The notes under the pieces are model-generated. The model saw only the letters and a list, made by a program, of their open reading frames with translations, did no database searches and had not been told where the DNA came from. Positions 33,101-41,690 of a stretch of DNA of 64,000 nucleotides are shown here, in pieces. How positions within the stretch are numbered: the stretch's first letter is position 1; every line of letters begins with the position of its first letter. The position numbers and the translations under genes were made by a program. The stretch is from Luidia sarsii (Eukaryota > Echinodermata > Asteroidea > Paxillosida > Luidiidae): positions 592,439-656,438 of the forward strand of contig OX465121.1 of the NCBI GenBank assembly GCA_949987565.1. Direction: 5' to 3'.

Positions 33101-36100
33101 GTACGAATGACTGGCGAGCCTGCAAAATCAGTTTGCAAAATTAATCTTTTTTGTAAGACACTAGCGGCCTCTTAAACGAAACGAAAAGGGCCTCTAACTA
33201 AAAGTCAAAAAGATATTAAAGGCCTAAGCTAACTTACGAGTATTTTGTCAAAAATAAGTTAGAGCATGACGCTCCTATAATAACAGGACCTTTCTGAGAC
33301 TTCCTGCTGTATAGGATCGACACGTCAGGTCTCCTAATTTCTGATGTTCGCTTTTTGGTCATTTTAGTCAGTAAGCAGTGTGCATCATGTTTGGCGTATT
33401 ATGAGCATTGTGTGTAAAGATTGTGCTCTGGAGTTGTGTCTATGTATTATAGGCCTACATGGTGTGTGTATTACCGCAATTGTATTCATCACTGTAATCC
33501 TGGCAGTCTTCGTACGTGTCACAAACATTGTCCTCTCGTATGCAGACGGCATGCCCACAGTCGAATTGATCCTCTTCGCACGTCAATGTTTCTGCCGAGA
33601 GAAGCAATAGTGGTGAACTATTTGGTATGGATATGCATTCTCAAACAAGTCACGGAAATACTTACTTAGAACCTTGTAACAACCTTGGAAAATGCACCAA
33701 TTGTTGAAAACCTGGCCTTAGCAGCTGATTGGCTGCAATTTATGGTTGAACGCTTCTAAATAGCGCCCCCACGCAGGCAAAAGACTAGTTGACTATTGGG
33801 GAAGGCCACTATCTAAGGGCTGGATAGCTCAGATGGAAGAGCACTGGTACGTTAATCCAGTGGTCTCGGGTTCAAGTCCCTGTCCAGTCAAAGTTATCCT
33901 TGCCATTTTCCAAAATGGGGAAAAGTGGTAAAGAAAACTTTGACAGAACCGCAACTTGAACCAGGATTGTATTATCTTGTTTTATTTTTTTACTTTGAAA
34001 CAAATCAGTGACCACAAAATAAGCCTTCTTTCTCCATTAGGCCTACTGCATTACTTAAATGTGGAGGCACTACTGTACATGTTCGCAGTAGTGGGCGAAA
34101 GAAGGCTTTTTAATATGAATATGGGGAAAATGTATATATTCAGAGATCGGTATCAAACGTATACCTTGATGTTTGAGAAGAAAGGATCATTGAAATGCCA
34201 ACAAAAAAATTCAACGTAGAAGTGAGGGGTATGAAGAGAGATGTTTTGTGAACGGGTATAGACTTACCGGAGGAATCGACGCTGGTCACTGAGATTGCAA
34301 AGCCTTTCTCGGTGTATTCGTCGTCACTGCTGAGGCGAATCCAGGCCTGGTTGCCGGCAGTCAGCAGGCTCTCGGGGTAGCTTCCCCGGGTACCCGTCCA
34401 GGTGAAGAACCGGGTGGAGTCGTCCGAGGGCTGGCTCCCGTCCCCGACGTACAGGAAGTCGAACTCCTCCTCCGTCTCCAGGGCCTCGATCTGCAGGAGA
34501 AGCTTTCGGCCCGGGACGGTCTCCAGGAACCAGACCAGCTCCGAGTCGGCCGGGTACGGATCGGGGTACCCGGGAGAGGTCACCCTTACAGTTCCATCCT
34601 CGTCGACAAAAATAGAAACCTCGGGTCCTGACGCATGGAAAGAGTAATCACAGTATTTGAGGGGGAAGCAGGAATGGTGCATTCAGAATTAAGTTGAAGC
34701 TCGACTTACAATTTACGCTAGCGTACCTCCAAGAATAATCCGCAAGACCAAACATGCATATAGATTGCAATTGTGAGATACATACACATAGACATGCACA
34801 TTACTACAGTGAATAAGACTTAAGGCTTTGCATGATGAGTGAAGCAATATTGGAGTCTTTGTGGTGACACCATGCATGTTTACAGTCTATTAAAGGAGAG
34901 CTGTGGTTCTGAAAAGAACTTGAGTGTTACCGGTACCTCGATGTTTCAGCCAGTATGCTCTGGCCGTCATCAGTGCATGTGTGACTTTTGAAAGACTGTA
35001 CCATTAGCTTTCAAATGATATCAAAATTTCCTCCAATACATTAACTTTCCGAAAAATCCCCCCCCAATTTTTTTTTTTTTAAATCAAATTGAGAAGATAC
35101 TTTGACTCAAGGCGTTGTTTACTCGAAAAGTGTTTTGGTGGGATATTCCTCACGTCGCTGTGCCGGGTCAAATATAAGGTGGAAGGTCAGCAATTTTTAT
35201 TTTTTTTACGGATTAATCGCTTACTTCTATACAAATTGGTCGGTTGAGTGGTTGAATGAATCGAACAGGCGTTTTGCTTGTGAGGAAAACCAGTAGAGTG
35301 TACCGTACCTGACTGCCTAGCGGGATCTGTGAAGCTATCAACTGCATCGCACGTGAGATGCCCTCTACAGTAACTCACTTGATTTGTGTCTTAGCACCCT
35401 GAGCATATAATCTGAACAGTTGGAAGACCCATACATTTCTTCTCGGAGACCATATATGGAACCACACACATTGTATTGCACGTGGTGTAGCTCTCAAAAA
35501 TGTTGGCTAGCATATGGGTGGGATTTATTGAAGAGTCACCTGCCTGGATAGTATATTTGACCCGGTACAGCGACATGAGGAATATCCCACCAAAACACTT
35601 TTCGAGTAAACAACGCCTAAAGTCAAAGTATCTTCTCAATTCGGTTAAAAAAAACAATTTTCTTTTTTTGTGTATTTTCGGAAAGTTAATGTATTGGAGG
35701 AAATTTTGATATCATTTGAAAGCTAATGGTACTCTCTTTCACATCATTAGAAAACATCAAAATCTCCAGAGTGGGGGTTATTCCTCATTATGATGTACCG
35801 GGTCACATAATTTATGTGGAACCACACACATTGGATTGCACGTGGTGTAGGTCTCAGAAATGTTGGCTAGCATTATGGGTGGGATTTATTGAAGAGTCAC
35901 CTGGCTGGATAGTATTATATTCGCGGTTGTATAGAGCTCCTGCCGACCTATTGGTTACTGGATTAGTCACGTGACGAGTCTGATGAATGGGAGTGAAGCT
36001 AAAAGCATGGGCCTTGCTAGTTGCCCAGGGTGATAGATAAGTGGCCTACCTCCAGTTGTAGCTGTCTCTGTTGACTGATCATCGGTCCTATCTGTTGTAG

Positions 36101-39100
36101 TCGACGGTTGGGTCTGTGGGTCGACAGAGGGCTCCGTCGGCTCGGTAACACCTACGTCAAAAATACATCAACGTTAACTCTAATGTAAACACAGTCTCAT
36201 GATTCGGGTGACCTAACCCAATGTGTAATTTACACGGCTATTAATTTTTGTTCTATGAAAATACCGTGAGGGCCGATCAACATTTGTGTGCAGATAGATT
36301 ATCATGCGATGCGGCGAATTTGATTGCATAGGCCCTAATTGATTTTGGCTTTTTTCTACAAAGCCCTCACGATACATTCGTCAGCCAATTACACCATTGT
36401 TGCCCGCTACACTTGCGTCCGGCGGGCAAAGGAAAATACCCGCCACTGATGTATAGGCTTGAATCAGACCAGCCTCTCTTCCTGTGTGGCGGACTCAGAT
36501 GTCCGGTGTCCTGCCAAAAAGTGTCCGCTCATTAGCATACTGATCGCTGATTGGTTAGCGTTAGGACTAGGATTAGGGTCGATAGGGTTAGGGTTTGGAT
36601 TAGAATTAGGATTGGGATTAGGATTAGGGTTAGGATTAGGGTTGTTTAGGTTAGGGTTAGCGTTACGGTTACAGTTAGGGTCCAACGGTACCAAAGTGCC
36701 CAACGTTGCGTGTGTTAGGCCAGCAACCATACACAATGCGTGTGTAGTGCGCAACCATACCCCAACCACGGTGGTTGAATGTCATACGTATTGGACCAAT
36801 CAGCGATCAGTACGCTAATGAGTGGACACTATTTGGCAGGGGACACTATTTGGCATGACACCGGGCTACCCACACGGACACGTAAGCACGTACTAGTCAC
36901 GGTATCAACAATCCAGCGAGCAAAAGTATGACCAATTGAGGGCGCTATAATAAGGAATATTGCTATGCATCGTGGTTTTAATGGTACACATGTATCGAAA
37001 TAACAATTACGTACATGATTCTTGCGTGGAGAACACAATGACGCGTGAATATAAAAAATCAACCAAAACAATTTTTTTTTTTTTTAATTTAGGCCCTTTA
37101 TGGTATATAAAGCGATCCGAACGCGTACTGCCTGTGGGCGCCGCTATGACAGTTGTAGCTCAGGCTGATTGGCCGGACATCTCAGTACAGTCGAAAACAC
37201 GCACTGAATTTGATCGCTGTGCGCAGGCATGGTGTGACGTCATACTACCTTATTTGGTGATGCTGACAGTTGAGTATGGCGGACATCTGAGTCCGCCATA
37301 CAGGATCACACCAATGGACTGTTTCAATTTTCTCAAGGGGTATACATGTACAGTATATAGTGCACAAATATATGGGAGTGGAAGTTTTCCCGCCAATAGC
37401 AACACATTCAGAGGGACGTAAATCCCCCTCTGAACCAAGTGGCCGGACCCAAATTATGATATCCTTGAATCTGGGCCAGCTAGGGTTTGTTGCAGGTCAG
37501 GTGATCGAATCACATGATCTCTGTCACTGAAGGCGGCAGGCCTGGCTAGCTAGCTAGGTTGGTAAAAAAAAATCTTCGAATTTACCTGTTTCGTTCAAGG
37601 CCGGGTGTTTTAGTTTCACGGGAGACAAACCTTTGGAAAGAGAAAAAGCCGTGAAATTAGAATGCTCTCACTAAAATAACAACGAACAATAACACATAAC
37701 GCTTGGAGGGGATTCAATACCTAAACCTGTACCCCTGCCGCACGTACGTGCCGGCTCATGGAGTATACTGAAAAGGACAATCTGTTTACATCGAAGCTGG
37801 TTTTTTCTACATGCAGAATTTGGTTTGAATTCGGGGGTTCGTGCGTGAGCTGCGATTCAATTGTTACCCGAGTCCTTGGCCTAATGGATTTGTATAGAGC
37901 GTTATCGGCGGGATGGGGCGTGAATGCATTTTGTCTCACGCTAAGCTATACTTTGTAAACTTTGAACTAGAGATTTCCCCAAGCAGCCTAACGTAGAGAA
38001 CAACCTTGAAGCGAACTATCCCGTTAATAGACAAAAGATGAACACCCACTGAACAAAAAATCAAAGACGAATTAAGCGTACAATGTGGGTTGGATTCTTG
38101 AGAGCACACTCTTTCACCAGACCCCAATCGCACTGATAAATCACTCTGAGTATCAGCTAATAGAATGCAATACACCACTGATTGAACTTTATATTCAGAC
38201 GACGTCTGTGCAGCTCCTCAGAGACCAGCGTCAATTAATAGGCTCTTCTACGTCAACATGCTCCCTAGCCCTCCAATAGTTTGGTCGGGTAGTACCCGTG
38301 CCGCACATGCAGCGAGAGCGCTTGGTCCGCAAGGTCCGACAGTTTTGAGGTAGCTAGGGGAGCATGTTGACGTTGAAGGGCCTGTTGACGTTGAGGAGCT
38401 GCACATAACGTCAAAATACTGCTATTTCCAGCAGAGAGTATATTACTGACTATCATTTCAAAAGTCACCTGTAAAATATCACAGTTCAAATACTGTTGTG
38501 TTAGATATCAACCGTATAACTCACAGCTATAGAGTAAAACGTTCAGGACCTGCTTAGTGTAAGAGCAAAATCAAAAGAAATGATCTTCTATTTTCATTGA
38601 CATTGATAACCATTGATCAAGTTCACCTGGAAGTACAGTTGACAAAGCGCACTTAAGATATGCTTGACACTATTTTGTTTTCTTTAGAGCTGTAAGTGAT
38701 ACTAAAGAGAAATCCACCAAAACTACCTGGGAAATAGAAAATGACGAAGACTCCAAAGCCGATCAACAGAAGAAAGCCAAGGAACATGAGTGTCACACAG
38801 ATGCACAGATTCCTGCCGTCCTTCTCCCCATCTTGCGACTGTACCTGCATGACGAAAAAACACACCACCAGGAGTGATTGCACACGTACCTACGGTTACC
38901 AGCATGTTTTTCTATGGCCGGTGTCGCATGCAATTATGTCCGCCGTGCAATACTATCCGAAGGACATTATTGCATATGGAAAACCGTCCGGCGGACGGTT
39001 TTGCATATGGCGAGCGATTTCATTTTATTCCGTTGATTATTTCCCAGCTTCAGTACCAAACACATGTCAACAAGTGATCACGTAGCCCAAGACAGAATAA

Positions 39101-41503
39101 TAATGTATTAAAATGATTCAAGAATTTTGTTTGTTTATACATTTGGCGTATTACCCTAGCTTGCAGCCTTCCCTATTAAAACATGTAGAAGCCTGTGTGG
39201 TTTTATAATTCTAGGTTTTTTTTCAATTGGATAAAGTCATTAAAATTTCAAAAAAGTTGGATTTAAATCTTTGGTGGCATACGCGGCATACGGTCGGTAG
39301 AGTCGTAGAGATTTCTAGCTGTATGCCGCCGTATGTCGATTCGATCATCGAAATGAAACCAGAGGGATCGATCAGAAACGGCGTGGTTGGGGCAGACCGC
39401 TGTCGCAACCGAACGGGCATTTTAGGGGGTGGCTTTTCGTCCCATTCTCCTGCTGCAACGCCCACCCACTGAACCCCAGGGTGAATCATTAGGCAGAGAC
39501 TCCCCAGGTCATACAACATATCACCGGTGTAACGGTCTGATCCGGGCCCCATGCTCAGATGAGACCGTTACCATATATGGATAAAAACGTCATGCGCAGT
39601 GCGTATGGTAGTTGTCCATTTTGAAGGCCGTGCTGAGTCGATTCGGCCATATTGGCAATACAGCGCTTTCAGGCACGTTCGTTGACCCGTAGTTGACCCG
39701 TAGTTCTATAATAACAGCGCTCAGTAAGGAGCCTAGTAACTATAGGCCTAGAATATGCAGTTTTACATTGTGGGAGAAATGCTACAATCGTTCCCCCGTA
39801 ATGATGAGGGTGCATCGATTGGCTTTATACAATCGAAAGCAAAAATATAGTTTGTAAAACTGTGTTCGTTCGCGGATAATCATAAAACAACAGTCACATG
39901 AAGGGCGCCCCCGTATGCTTTGTTCACTGACTCATCTGAGCACGCTGAGCAGCTGAGAACGTTGCTGCAACGTGCTGAGGTGAGCCAGTGACGTCACGGC
40001 TCAACTCAGCACGGGGGCCCGTCTCAGATCGTGACACCGGATCGGTATTCCCTGCATTAGGTGTATTTCTTTTTTCTTTTTTTAGGGGCAGATTCTGAGG
40101 CTAATGTGGACCACAGAGTAGCGTGGAGATCGTTGAGTGTTCACTGTATACGCACACGCATGGTTATGCAGCCAGTGGACGTGTCACGCGTACGGGCCTT
40201 TATAGCCGAGTTTTCTCGTCCGGGGTCACGCACGAATTTGCGCCGCGGCTTACACGAGGTTTTGCGAGACTGAATTCGAGACTACGAAAAACACAGGAAA
40301 ATACCCGGATGTAGCATAGGTGCTGCCAAGAAGGCGAGGTGAGTGGATAGCTGACATCGTGCTCTCTATTTTCATATCAAATATGTCCACTTTCGTTAAT
40401 ATTTTGGACATGTAACAGCGCGACCAAAAAAAACATACTTTCTGGACCAAAATCCGATTTTTCGGTAAAATAACAACCCTCAAAATACATATTAATCATC
40501 CTTTTGGAAAAGAAAAACCTTATTGGAGGCACGCATTAGATCTTCAACTACCTAGAAAAGTTGGATTTGAAAGGATTTGATACGCTGAGGCATAGAAAAC
40601 GACAATTTTCCGAAGCCCTTTTCAAGGCCGCTTTCGCTGTGCTCACGTGACATTCGATTTGTGTGGACGAGAAATTTGGGGTCAACGCGTGACACGTCCA
40701 CTGGCTATATGGCTGTACAGTACTATTTACTTCGGCACTTATTTCACGAGCCGGGGATCTTGGTCCCAAGCATCCAAGGGCCCGGGGCCTACTGACCCTA
40801 CTACGGGCATCTCGTCGCTTGGGGCGGGGGCTCATCGACGTCTTACTTCATAAAATTCATAAAATCATTGCAAACAGATTCTTTGATATAATGTAGGAAA
40901 TTTAATCAACCAAAAGACTGCAAAGATGAATAGAGCCAAACGACTGAATCATGAAGAAGTAAGAGAAATGATTAGACACAATATTAATTAATTAAAATAC
41001 AATTTTACACAAAATGTGCATGATGTAATTCTCGATCACCCTGCCAAATATCATTTGAATCCCTCATTGAACGACTGAGATCTGCGGGCGGAATCCGCCC
41101 CAGCTGTGGGATTGACAAAATAACCCGGATCATTGAGGGTTAGGGAGCTCTTCTCTCAATGAATCATGGAAAGGTATATAATGAACATAATGCAGATCAG
41201 TCTGATAGCTCCACACTGTGGAATATGCTGACGTTATTTAGCAGATATAATGACAACACATGGAATACAAAGAAGCACGCTCGATTTCCTGCTCATGCAT
41301 GGGACTGCCAAGTTCACGATTGCCAGGAATGTGTCGTGGAATGAGATTCAGACTTACACGCTCCCTAGATATACCTTCCTCAAGGAAAGACGATGACAGA
41401 AAAATGGACTTTACTCTCTGAAAGAGGTGACTGGAATCGAGAGCAGAAAGTACGGTGGGTAACTCACCTGGCCGCCGCCTCTCTCCGCCGTACCGGCTTC
41501 CAT
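18070..41503 (-). CDS. Gene 2: membrane-anchored multi-CUB/LDLa/EGF protein, complete
   Basis: Twelve exons on the minus strand: 41468-41503, 38727-38844, 36050-36151, 34268-34627, 33475-33591, 27521-27631, 25798-26139, 24261-24377, 22213-22560, 20917-21027, 19846-20193 and 18070-18197. They sum to 2238 bp, 745 residues plus TAG. Approximate residues: tail 1-24, membrane segment 25-50, Thr/Ser linker 52-85, CUB 86-205, LDLa 206-244, EGF 245-281, CUB 282-395, LDLa 396-434, CUB 435-550, LDLa 551-587, CUB 588-703, LDLa 704-745. Phases chain consistently (0, then 1 throughout). No signal peptide, so type II topology is inferred. The stem resembles those of matriptase and enteropeptidase, but no protease domain follows; the last LDLa ends in a stop. 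The role is most likely extracellular ligand binding; specific function unknown. Confidence 0.85.
18198..19845 (-). other. Gene 2 last intron
   Basis: A 60-bp direct duplication at 18225-18290 and 18322-18400 (CTCGATATGCTCCAAGTCAG), a family B arm, and family A copy 2. Confidence 0.6.
19355..19594. repeat. Repeat family A, copy 2
   Basis: Left end degraded; right end GTGCCGGGTCAC kept. Lies in the last gene 2 intron. Confidence 0.6.
19846..20193 (-). CDS. Gene 2 exon 11: CUB domain 4
   Basis: A 348-bp phase 1 exon, acceptor CCCCATCAG, donor GTGGGT. Shows [45 protein letters not shown] and [11 protein letters not shown]. No cysteine. The exon is markedly more GC-rich than its surroundings, as are the other CUB exons. 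Confidence 0.9.
20917..21027 (-). CDS. Gene 2 exon 10: LDL-receptor class A domain 3
   Basis: A 111-bp phase 1 exon, acceptor TTTTGCAG, donor GTGAGT. Six cysteines: [17 protein letters not shown] and [10 protein letters not shown]. Immediately upstream of a telomere-like repeat element in the intron. Confidence 0.85.
21145..21512. repeat. Inverted-repeat element with telomere-like core, copy 1
   Basis: Arms CATTAGCATACTGATCGCTG and reverse complement plus CCGGTGTCCTGCC ends enclose a degenerate TTAGGG array (21220-21330). In gene 2 intron beside LDLa 3. Confidence 0.8.
22213..22560 (-). CDS. Gene 2 exon 9: CUB domain 3
   Basis: A 348-bp phase 1 exon, acceptor TTCACTGCAG, donor GTAGGA. Shows [43 protein letters not shown] and LVSSVSATG. 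No cysteine; N-glycosylation sequons NVT and NST are present. Confidence 0.88.
22620..23050. repeat. Degenerate ACTGAC-type repeat region
   Basis: Irregular repeats of GACTGAC, CGACTACT and relatives, grading into the 27-bp satellite to the right. Confidence 0.6.
23057..24060. repeat. 27-bp satellite array
   Basis: About 37 units built from TTGATAACAATTGACTTACT plus GACTCAC or variants. Because 27 is divisible by 3, several frames stay open on both strands; these are not taken as genes. In the gene 2 intron between LDLa 2 and CUB 3. Confidence 0.9.
24261..24377 (-). CDS. Gene 2 exon 8: LDL-receptor class A domain 2
   Basis: A 117-bp phase 1 exon, acceptor TTCTGTAG, donor GTAATT. Encodes [13 protein letters not shown] and [10 protein letters not shown]. 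It is the closest match to gene 1 exon 3, though that exon lies before the EGF in gene 1, not after it. Confidence 0.87.
24434..24801. mobile_element. piggyBac-like MITE (TTAA-flanked), copy 2
   Basis: Same family as 16578-16938, TTAA on both sides, inner palindrome around TCGCGA near 24613. Located next to the LDLa 2 exon of gene 2. Confidence 0.7.
25424..25506 (-). repeat. tRNA-derived SINE-like copy, inverted
   Basis: Reverse complement of the family: CCGGGATTTGAACCC and CTTACCATCTGATCTATCC. In gene 2 intron between CUB 2 and LDLa 2. Confidence 0.6.
25798..26139 (-). CDS. Gene 2 exon 7: CUB domain 2
   Basis: A 342-bp phase 1 exon, acceptor TTCTCAG and donor GTAGGC. Shows [36 protein letters not shown] and [11 protein letters not shown]. 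No cysteine. The usual Asp of the V-x-DG strand is replaced ([11 protein letters not shown]). Confidence 0.88.
26566..26974. mobile_element. CACTA-like MITE, copy 2
   Basis: Same termini as copy 1, flanked by ATA on both sides. In the gene 2 intron between EGF and CUB 2. Confidence 0.8.
27521..27631 (-). CDS. Gene 2 exon 6: EGF-like domain
   Basis: A 111-bp phase 1 exon, acceptor TATGTCAG, donor GTATAT. Six cysteines in EGF spacing: [24 protein letters not shown]. It is separated from the previous exon by about 5.8 kb holding the DIRS element. Confidence 0.88.
   Translation of the reverse strand, partial: AATLRIPARMEAIVRQSLATLTSANAPVPSSARTVN
27707..27958. repeat. Repeat family A, copy 3
   Basis: Full-length copy with both TGTGACCCGG-type ends, in gene 2 intron sequence just upstream of the EGF exon. 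Confidence 0.7.
28152..28314. repeat. DIRS inverted terminal repeat (downstream copy)
   Basis: Near-identical in inverted orientation to 32762-32914 over about 120 bp, including GAGCGCGCCCCTATATAACC, a possible TATA-containing core. Confidence 0.85.
28385..28520. repeat. DIRS internal complementary region
   Basis: The first part is the reverse complement of the left outer end (28113-28200) and the second part the reverse complement of the right outer end (about 32880-32914). The two are joined at the shared AATT near 28473. This is the diagnostic circular-junction template of DIRS elements. Confidence 0.85.
28728..29590 (-). CDS. DIRS element tyrosine recombinase
   Basis: The open frame extends upstream of the first Met (29432) to about 29590, overlapping the end of pol. 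Tyrosine recombinase residues are recognisable: Arg in [11 protein letters not shown], the H-x-x-R box AHSTRSAAC, and the nucleophile Tyr in FAKYYNKS. It should integrate a circular DNA intermediate without target duplication. Confidence 0.85.
29540..30547 (-). CDS. DIRS element RNase H and C-terminal pol region
   Basis: In frame with the RT ORF, after a single TGA. Starts of RNase H are clear: [17 protein letters not shown] with the first acidic residue, [20 protein letters not shown] and [15 protein letters not shown]. The Met used by simple ORF calling (30532) is probably not the real start, since this is one domain of pol. The nonsense codon makes this copy probably non-autonomous. Confidence 0.85.
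30545..31855 (-). CDS. DIRS element reverse transcriptase
   Basis: 436 codons. RT blocks are visible in order: [35 protein letters not shown] with the first catalytic Asp, [15 protein letters not shown], the catalytic box YIDDSL, and FLGFKLN. It ends at a TGA at 30547-30545. The RNase H reading continues in the same frame right after that stop. Confidence 0.9.
   Translation of the reverse strand: MQRHSGDKQTEPTIWQAYGVVRQLQTGLWKAELQSGRQVVPPIRSTAAGLFKLLAPEGMAEEKTRIRATTHCDQVEHSNTTVSEHKCDFIAQNLMVSTFMAGRLAHSIAKWREMTSDKWVLDTVQHYHIEFAEWPVQTRIPQEICFSDHESSMITDEVAKMLQKGAIVQKTHSDGEYLSNIFLRPKKDGSFRPIINLRGLNAFVAYHHFKMETIRNAIQLIRANDYMASIDLKDAYFAIPIAKEHRKFLRFVWQDKVYEFNCLPFGLASAPRVFTKVMKPIIASLRQLGHESCDYIDDSLLIGRTAQECVDNILARITLIQSLGFTVNAQKSVLTPSQEIVFLGFKLNTANMTISIPSIKAENTRMAILSLLAMETPKIRDVASIIGLLVSCELAVPYGPMYRHTIENEKNKMLAQNGGNFEAKMVLSEQATSDLH
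31630..32742 (-). CDS. DIRS element ORF1 (gag-like)
   Basis: 370 codons starting [20 protein letters not shown]. Acidic, Ser-rich N-terminus, a Lys/Ala-rich patch (KPKKRAAK), a helical middle, and a basic Gln/Arg/Gly-rich C-terminus. No zinc knuckle seen, as is common for DIRS gag. It overlaps the next ORF by about 226 bp in a different frame. Confidence 0.75.
   Translation of the reverse strand: MSSEPTLLDLLASDSELGLTQLDPGPSTSGSIAGSKPPAPSSSAKPKKRAAKTTEVVSREEFAAVQDKMAVIAEAMQTLQSTVVSALDSRPAKRQKTDETVSSSDESIVTDKAIELLLQVQEKDGTSGRVLDDIEQFYSSEDAGEKVDDQLAAVVSKVLRRKSSDDKITEKLNSFKRPSNIDKLEQTRVNPEIWCTLQSKTRSTDIRFQKVEQALLKSIVPIVQCMQSLMGNATENQKALMTKLCDSVAIIGYARDELNLRRREFIKPDLNRQFASLCSARTPVTGLLFGDNLSQQCKDIQETNKLSQQFGKRTESFANSKRGYGRQNYSRDAKSFRPSGQQQQGYLNSSRPKAWQRKKPAYGRQPTVTK
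32762..32914. repeat. DIRS inverted terminal repeat (upstream copy)
   Basis: Reverse complement of the 28152-28314 repeat. It lies just before the gag ORF start, so it probably holds the element promoter. Confidence 0.85.
33475..33591 (-). CDS. Gene 2 exon 5: LDL-receptor class A domain 1
   Basis: A 117-bp phase 1 exon, acceptor CTCGGCAG, donor GTAATA. Six cysteines; [12 protein letters not shown] and [10 protein letters not shown] are visible. Confidence 0.85.
33817..33890 (+). repeat. tRNA-derived SINE-like copy
   Basis: GGGCTGGATAGCTCAGATGG (A box) and GGTTCAAGTCC (B box) with a 7-bp acceptor stem GGCTGGA/TCCAGTC. The same conserved flanks (GACTAGTTGACTATTGGG before, CAAAGTT after) accompany other copies, so it is an interspersed repeat and not a functional tRNA gene. 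Confidence 0.7.
34268..34627 (-). CDS. Gene 2 exon 4: CUB domain 1
   Basis: A 360-bp phase 1 exon. CUB signatures: [29 protein letters not shown] with the acidic strand typical of calcium-type CUBs, FFTWTG and FAISVTSV at the end. It contains no cysteine. Confidence 0.9.
34972..35168. repeat. Repeat family A, copy 4 (inverted, partial)
   Basis: Reverse orientation relative to copies 1-3, with a poly-A/T tract in the middle; ends at GCTGTGCCGGGTCA. Confidence 0.6.
35561..35816. repeat. Repeat family A, copy 5
   Basis: Full-length. It is itself inside a direct duplication: the flanks 35459-35550 and 35818-35915 both carry GGAACCACACACATTG and GGGTGGGATTTATTGAAGAG. Confidence 0.65.
36050..36151 (-). 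CDS. Gene 2 exon 3: Thr/Ser/Pro-rich linker
   Basis: A 102-bp phase 1 exon, acceptor GACGTAG and donor GTAGGC. Encodes a short mucin-like stalk ([19 protein letters not shown] and so on) rich in possible O-glycosylation sites. It links the membrane anchor to the first CUB. No counterpart was found in gene 1. Confidence 0.7.
36503..36865. repeat. Inverted-repeat element with telomere-like core, copy 2
   Basis: Same arms and core as 21145-21512, with a slightly different TTAGGG/ATTAGG arrangement. In gene 2 intron 2. Confidence 0.8.
38204..38405. repeat. MITE family F, copy 1
   Basis: Inverted ends TGTGCAGCTCCTCA/TGAGGAGCTGCACA with inner arms GTCAACATGCTCCCTAGCC and reverse complement. In gene 2 intron 2. 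Confidence 0.65.
38727..38844 (-). CDS. Gene 2 exon 2: transmembrane segment
   Basis: Acceptor CATGCAG, donor GTAGTT; phase 0 in, phase 1 out. Encodes [12 protein letters not shown] and about 26 hydrophobic residues from LCIC to FYFP. The basic side faces the N-terminus, consistent with N-in topology. The flanking intron sequence on both sides is also similar to gene 1. Confidence 0.85.
39524..40040. mobile_element. MITE family D, copy 3
   Basis: Ends CCGGTGTAACGG and CGTGACACCGG; in gene 2 intron 1. Confidence 0.75.
40164..40712. repeat. Inverted repeat pair
   Basis: 40164-40222 and 40661-40712 share CCAGTGGACGTGTCACGCG in opposite orientation. In gene 2 intron 1; probable MITE, ends not resolved. 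Confidence 0.5.
41468..41503 (-). CDS. Gene 2 exon 1: start codon and cytoplasmic tail
   Basis: Encodes [12 protein letters not shown] and ends at a GTGAGT donor, phase 0. The start is supported by the paralogous exon at 2827 in gene 1, which differs at one residue. Confidence 0.8.
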
Positions 41504-41690
41504 GTTGCCAGTGTTGTCTACCGAGTCAGTGAGCTTGTACCCGACCGATCAGACACCAGAGTATGCACGCGATAGCCTTGACAATCTGGTGAATACTGCA
41601 CTGCAATTTCGCAAGCATACCAACGTCATGGTTGATTTCTGTCACTAAATTGCATGCCTTTACGCATCAACTCCTCTTTTTTTTATGAAT
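41504..41690 (-). promoter_or_regulatory. Gene 2 5' flank, conserved with gene 1
   Basis: Reverse complement aligns to 2640-2826. Conservation of a non-coding flank between paralogues that have otherwise diverged suggests 5' UTR and core promoter. No TATA box is evident. Confidence 0.5.

Noticed and set aside
33817..33890. A functional tRNA gene
   Set aside because: The anticodon arm pairs poorly and the same sequence recurs with different anticodon loops and common flanks, so it is a SINE-like repeat.
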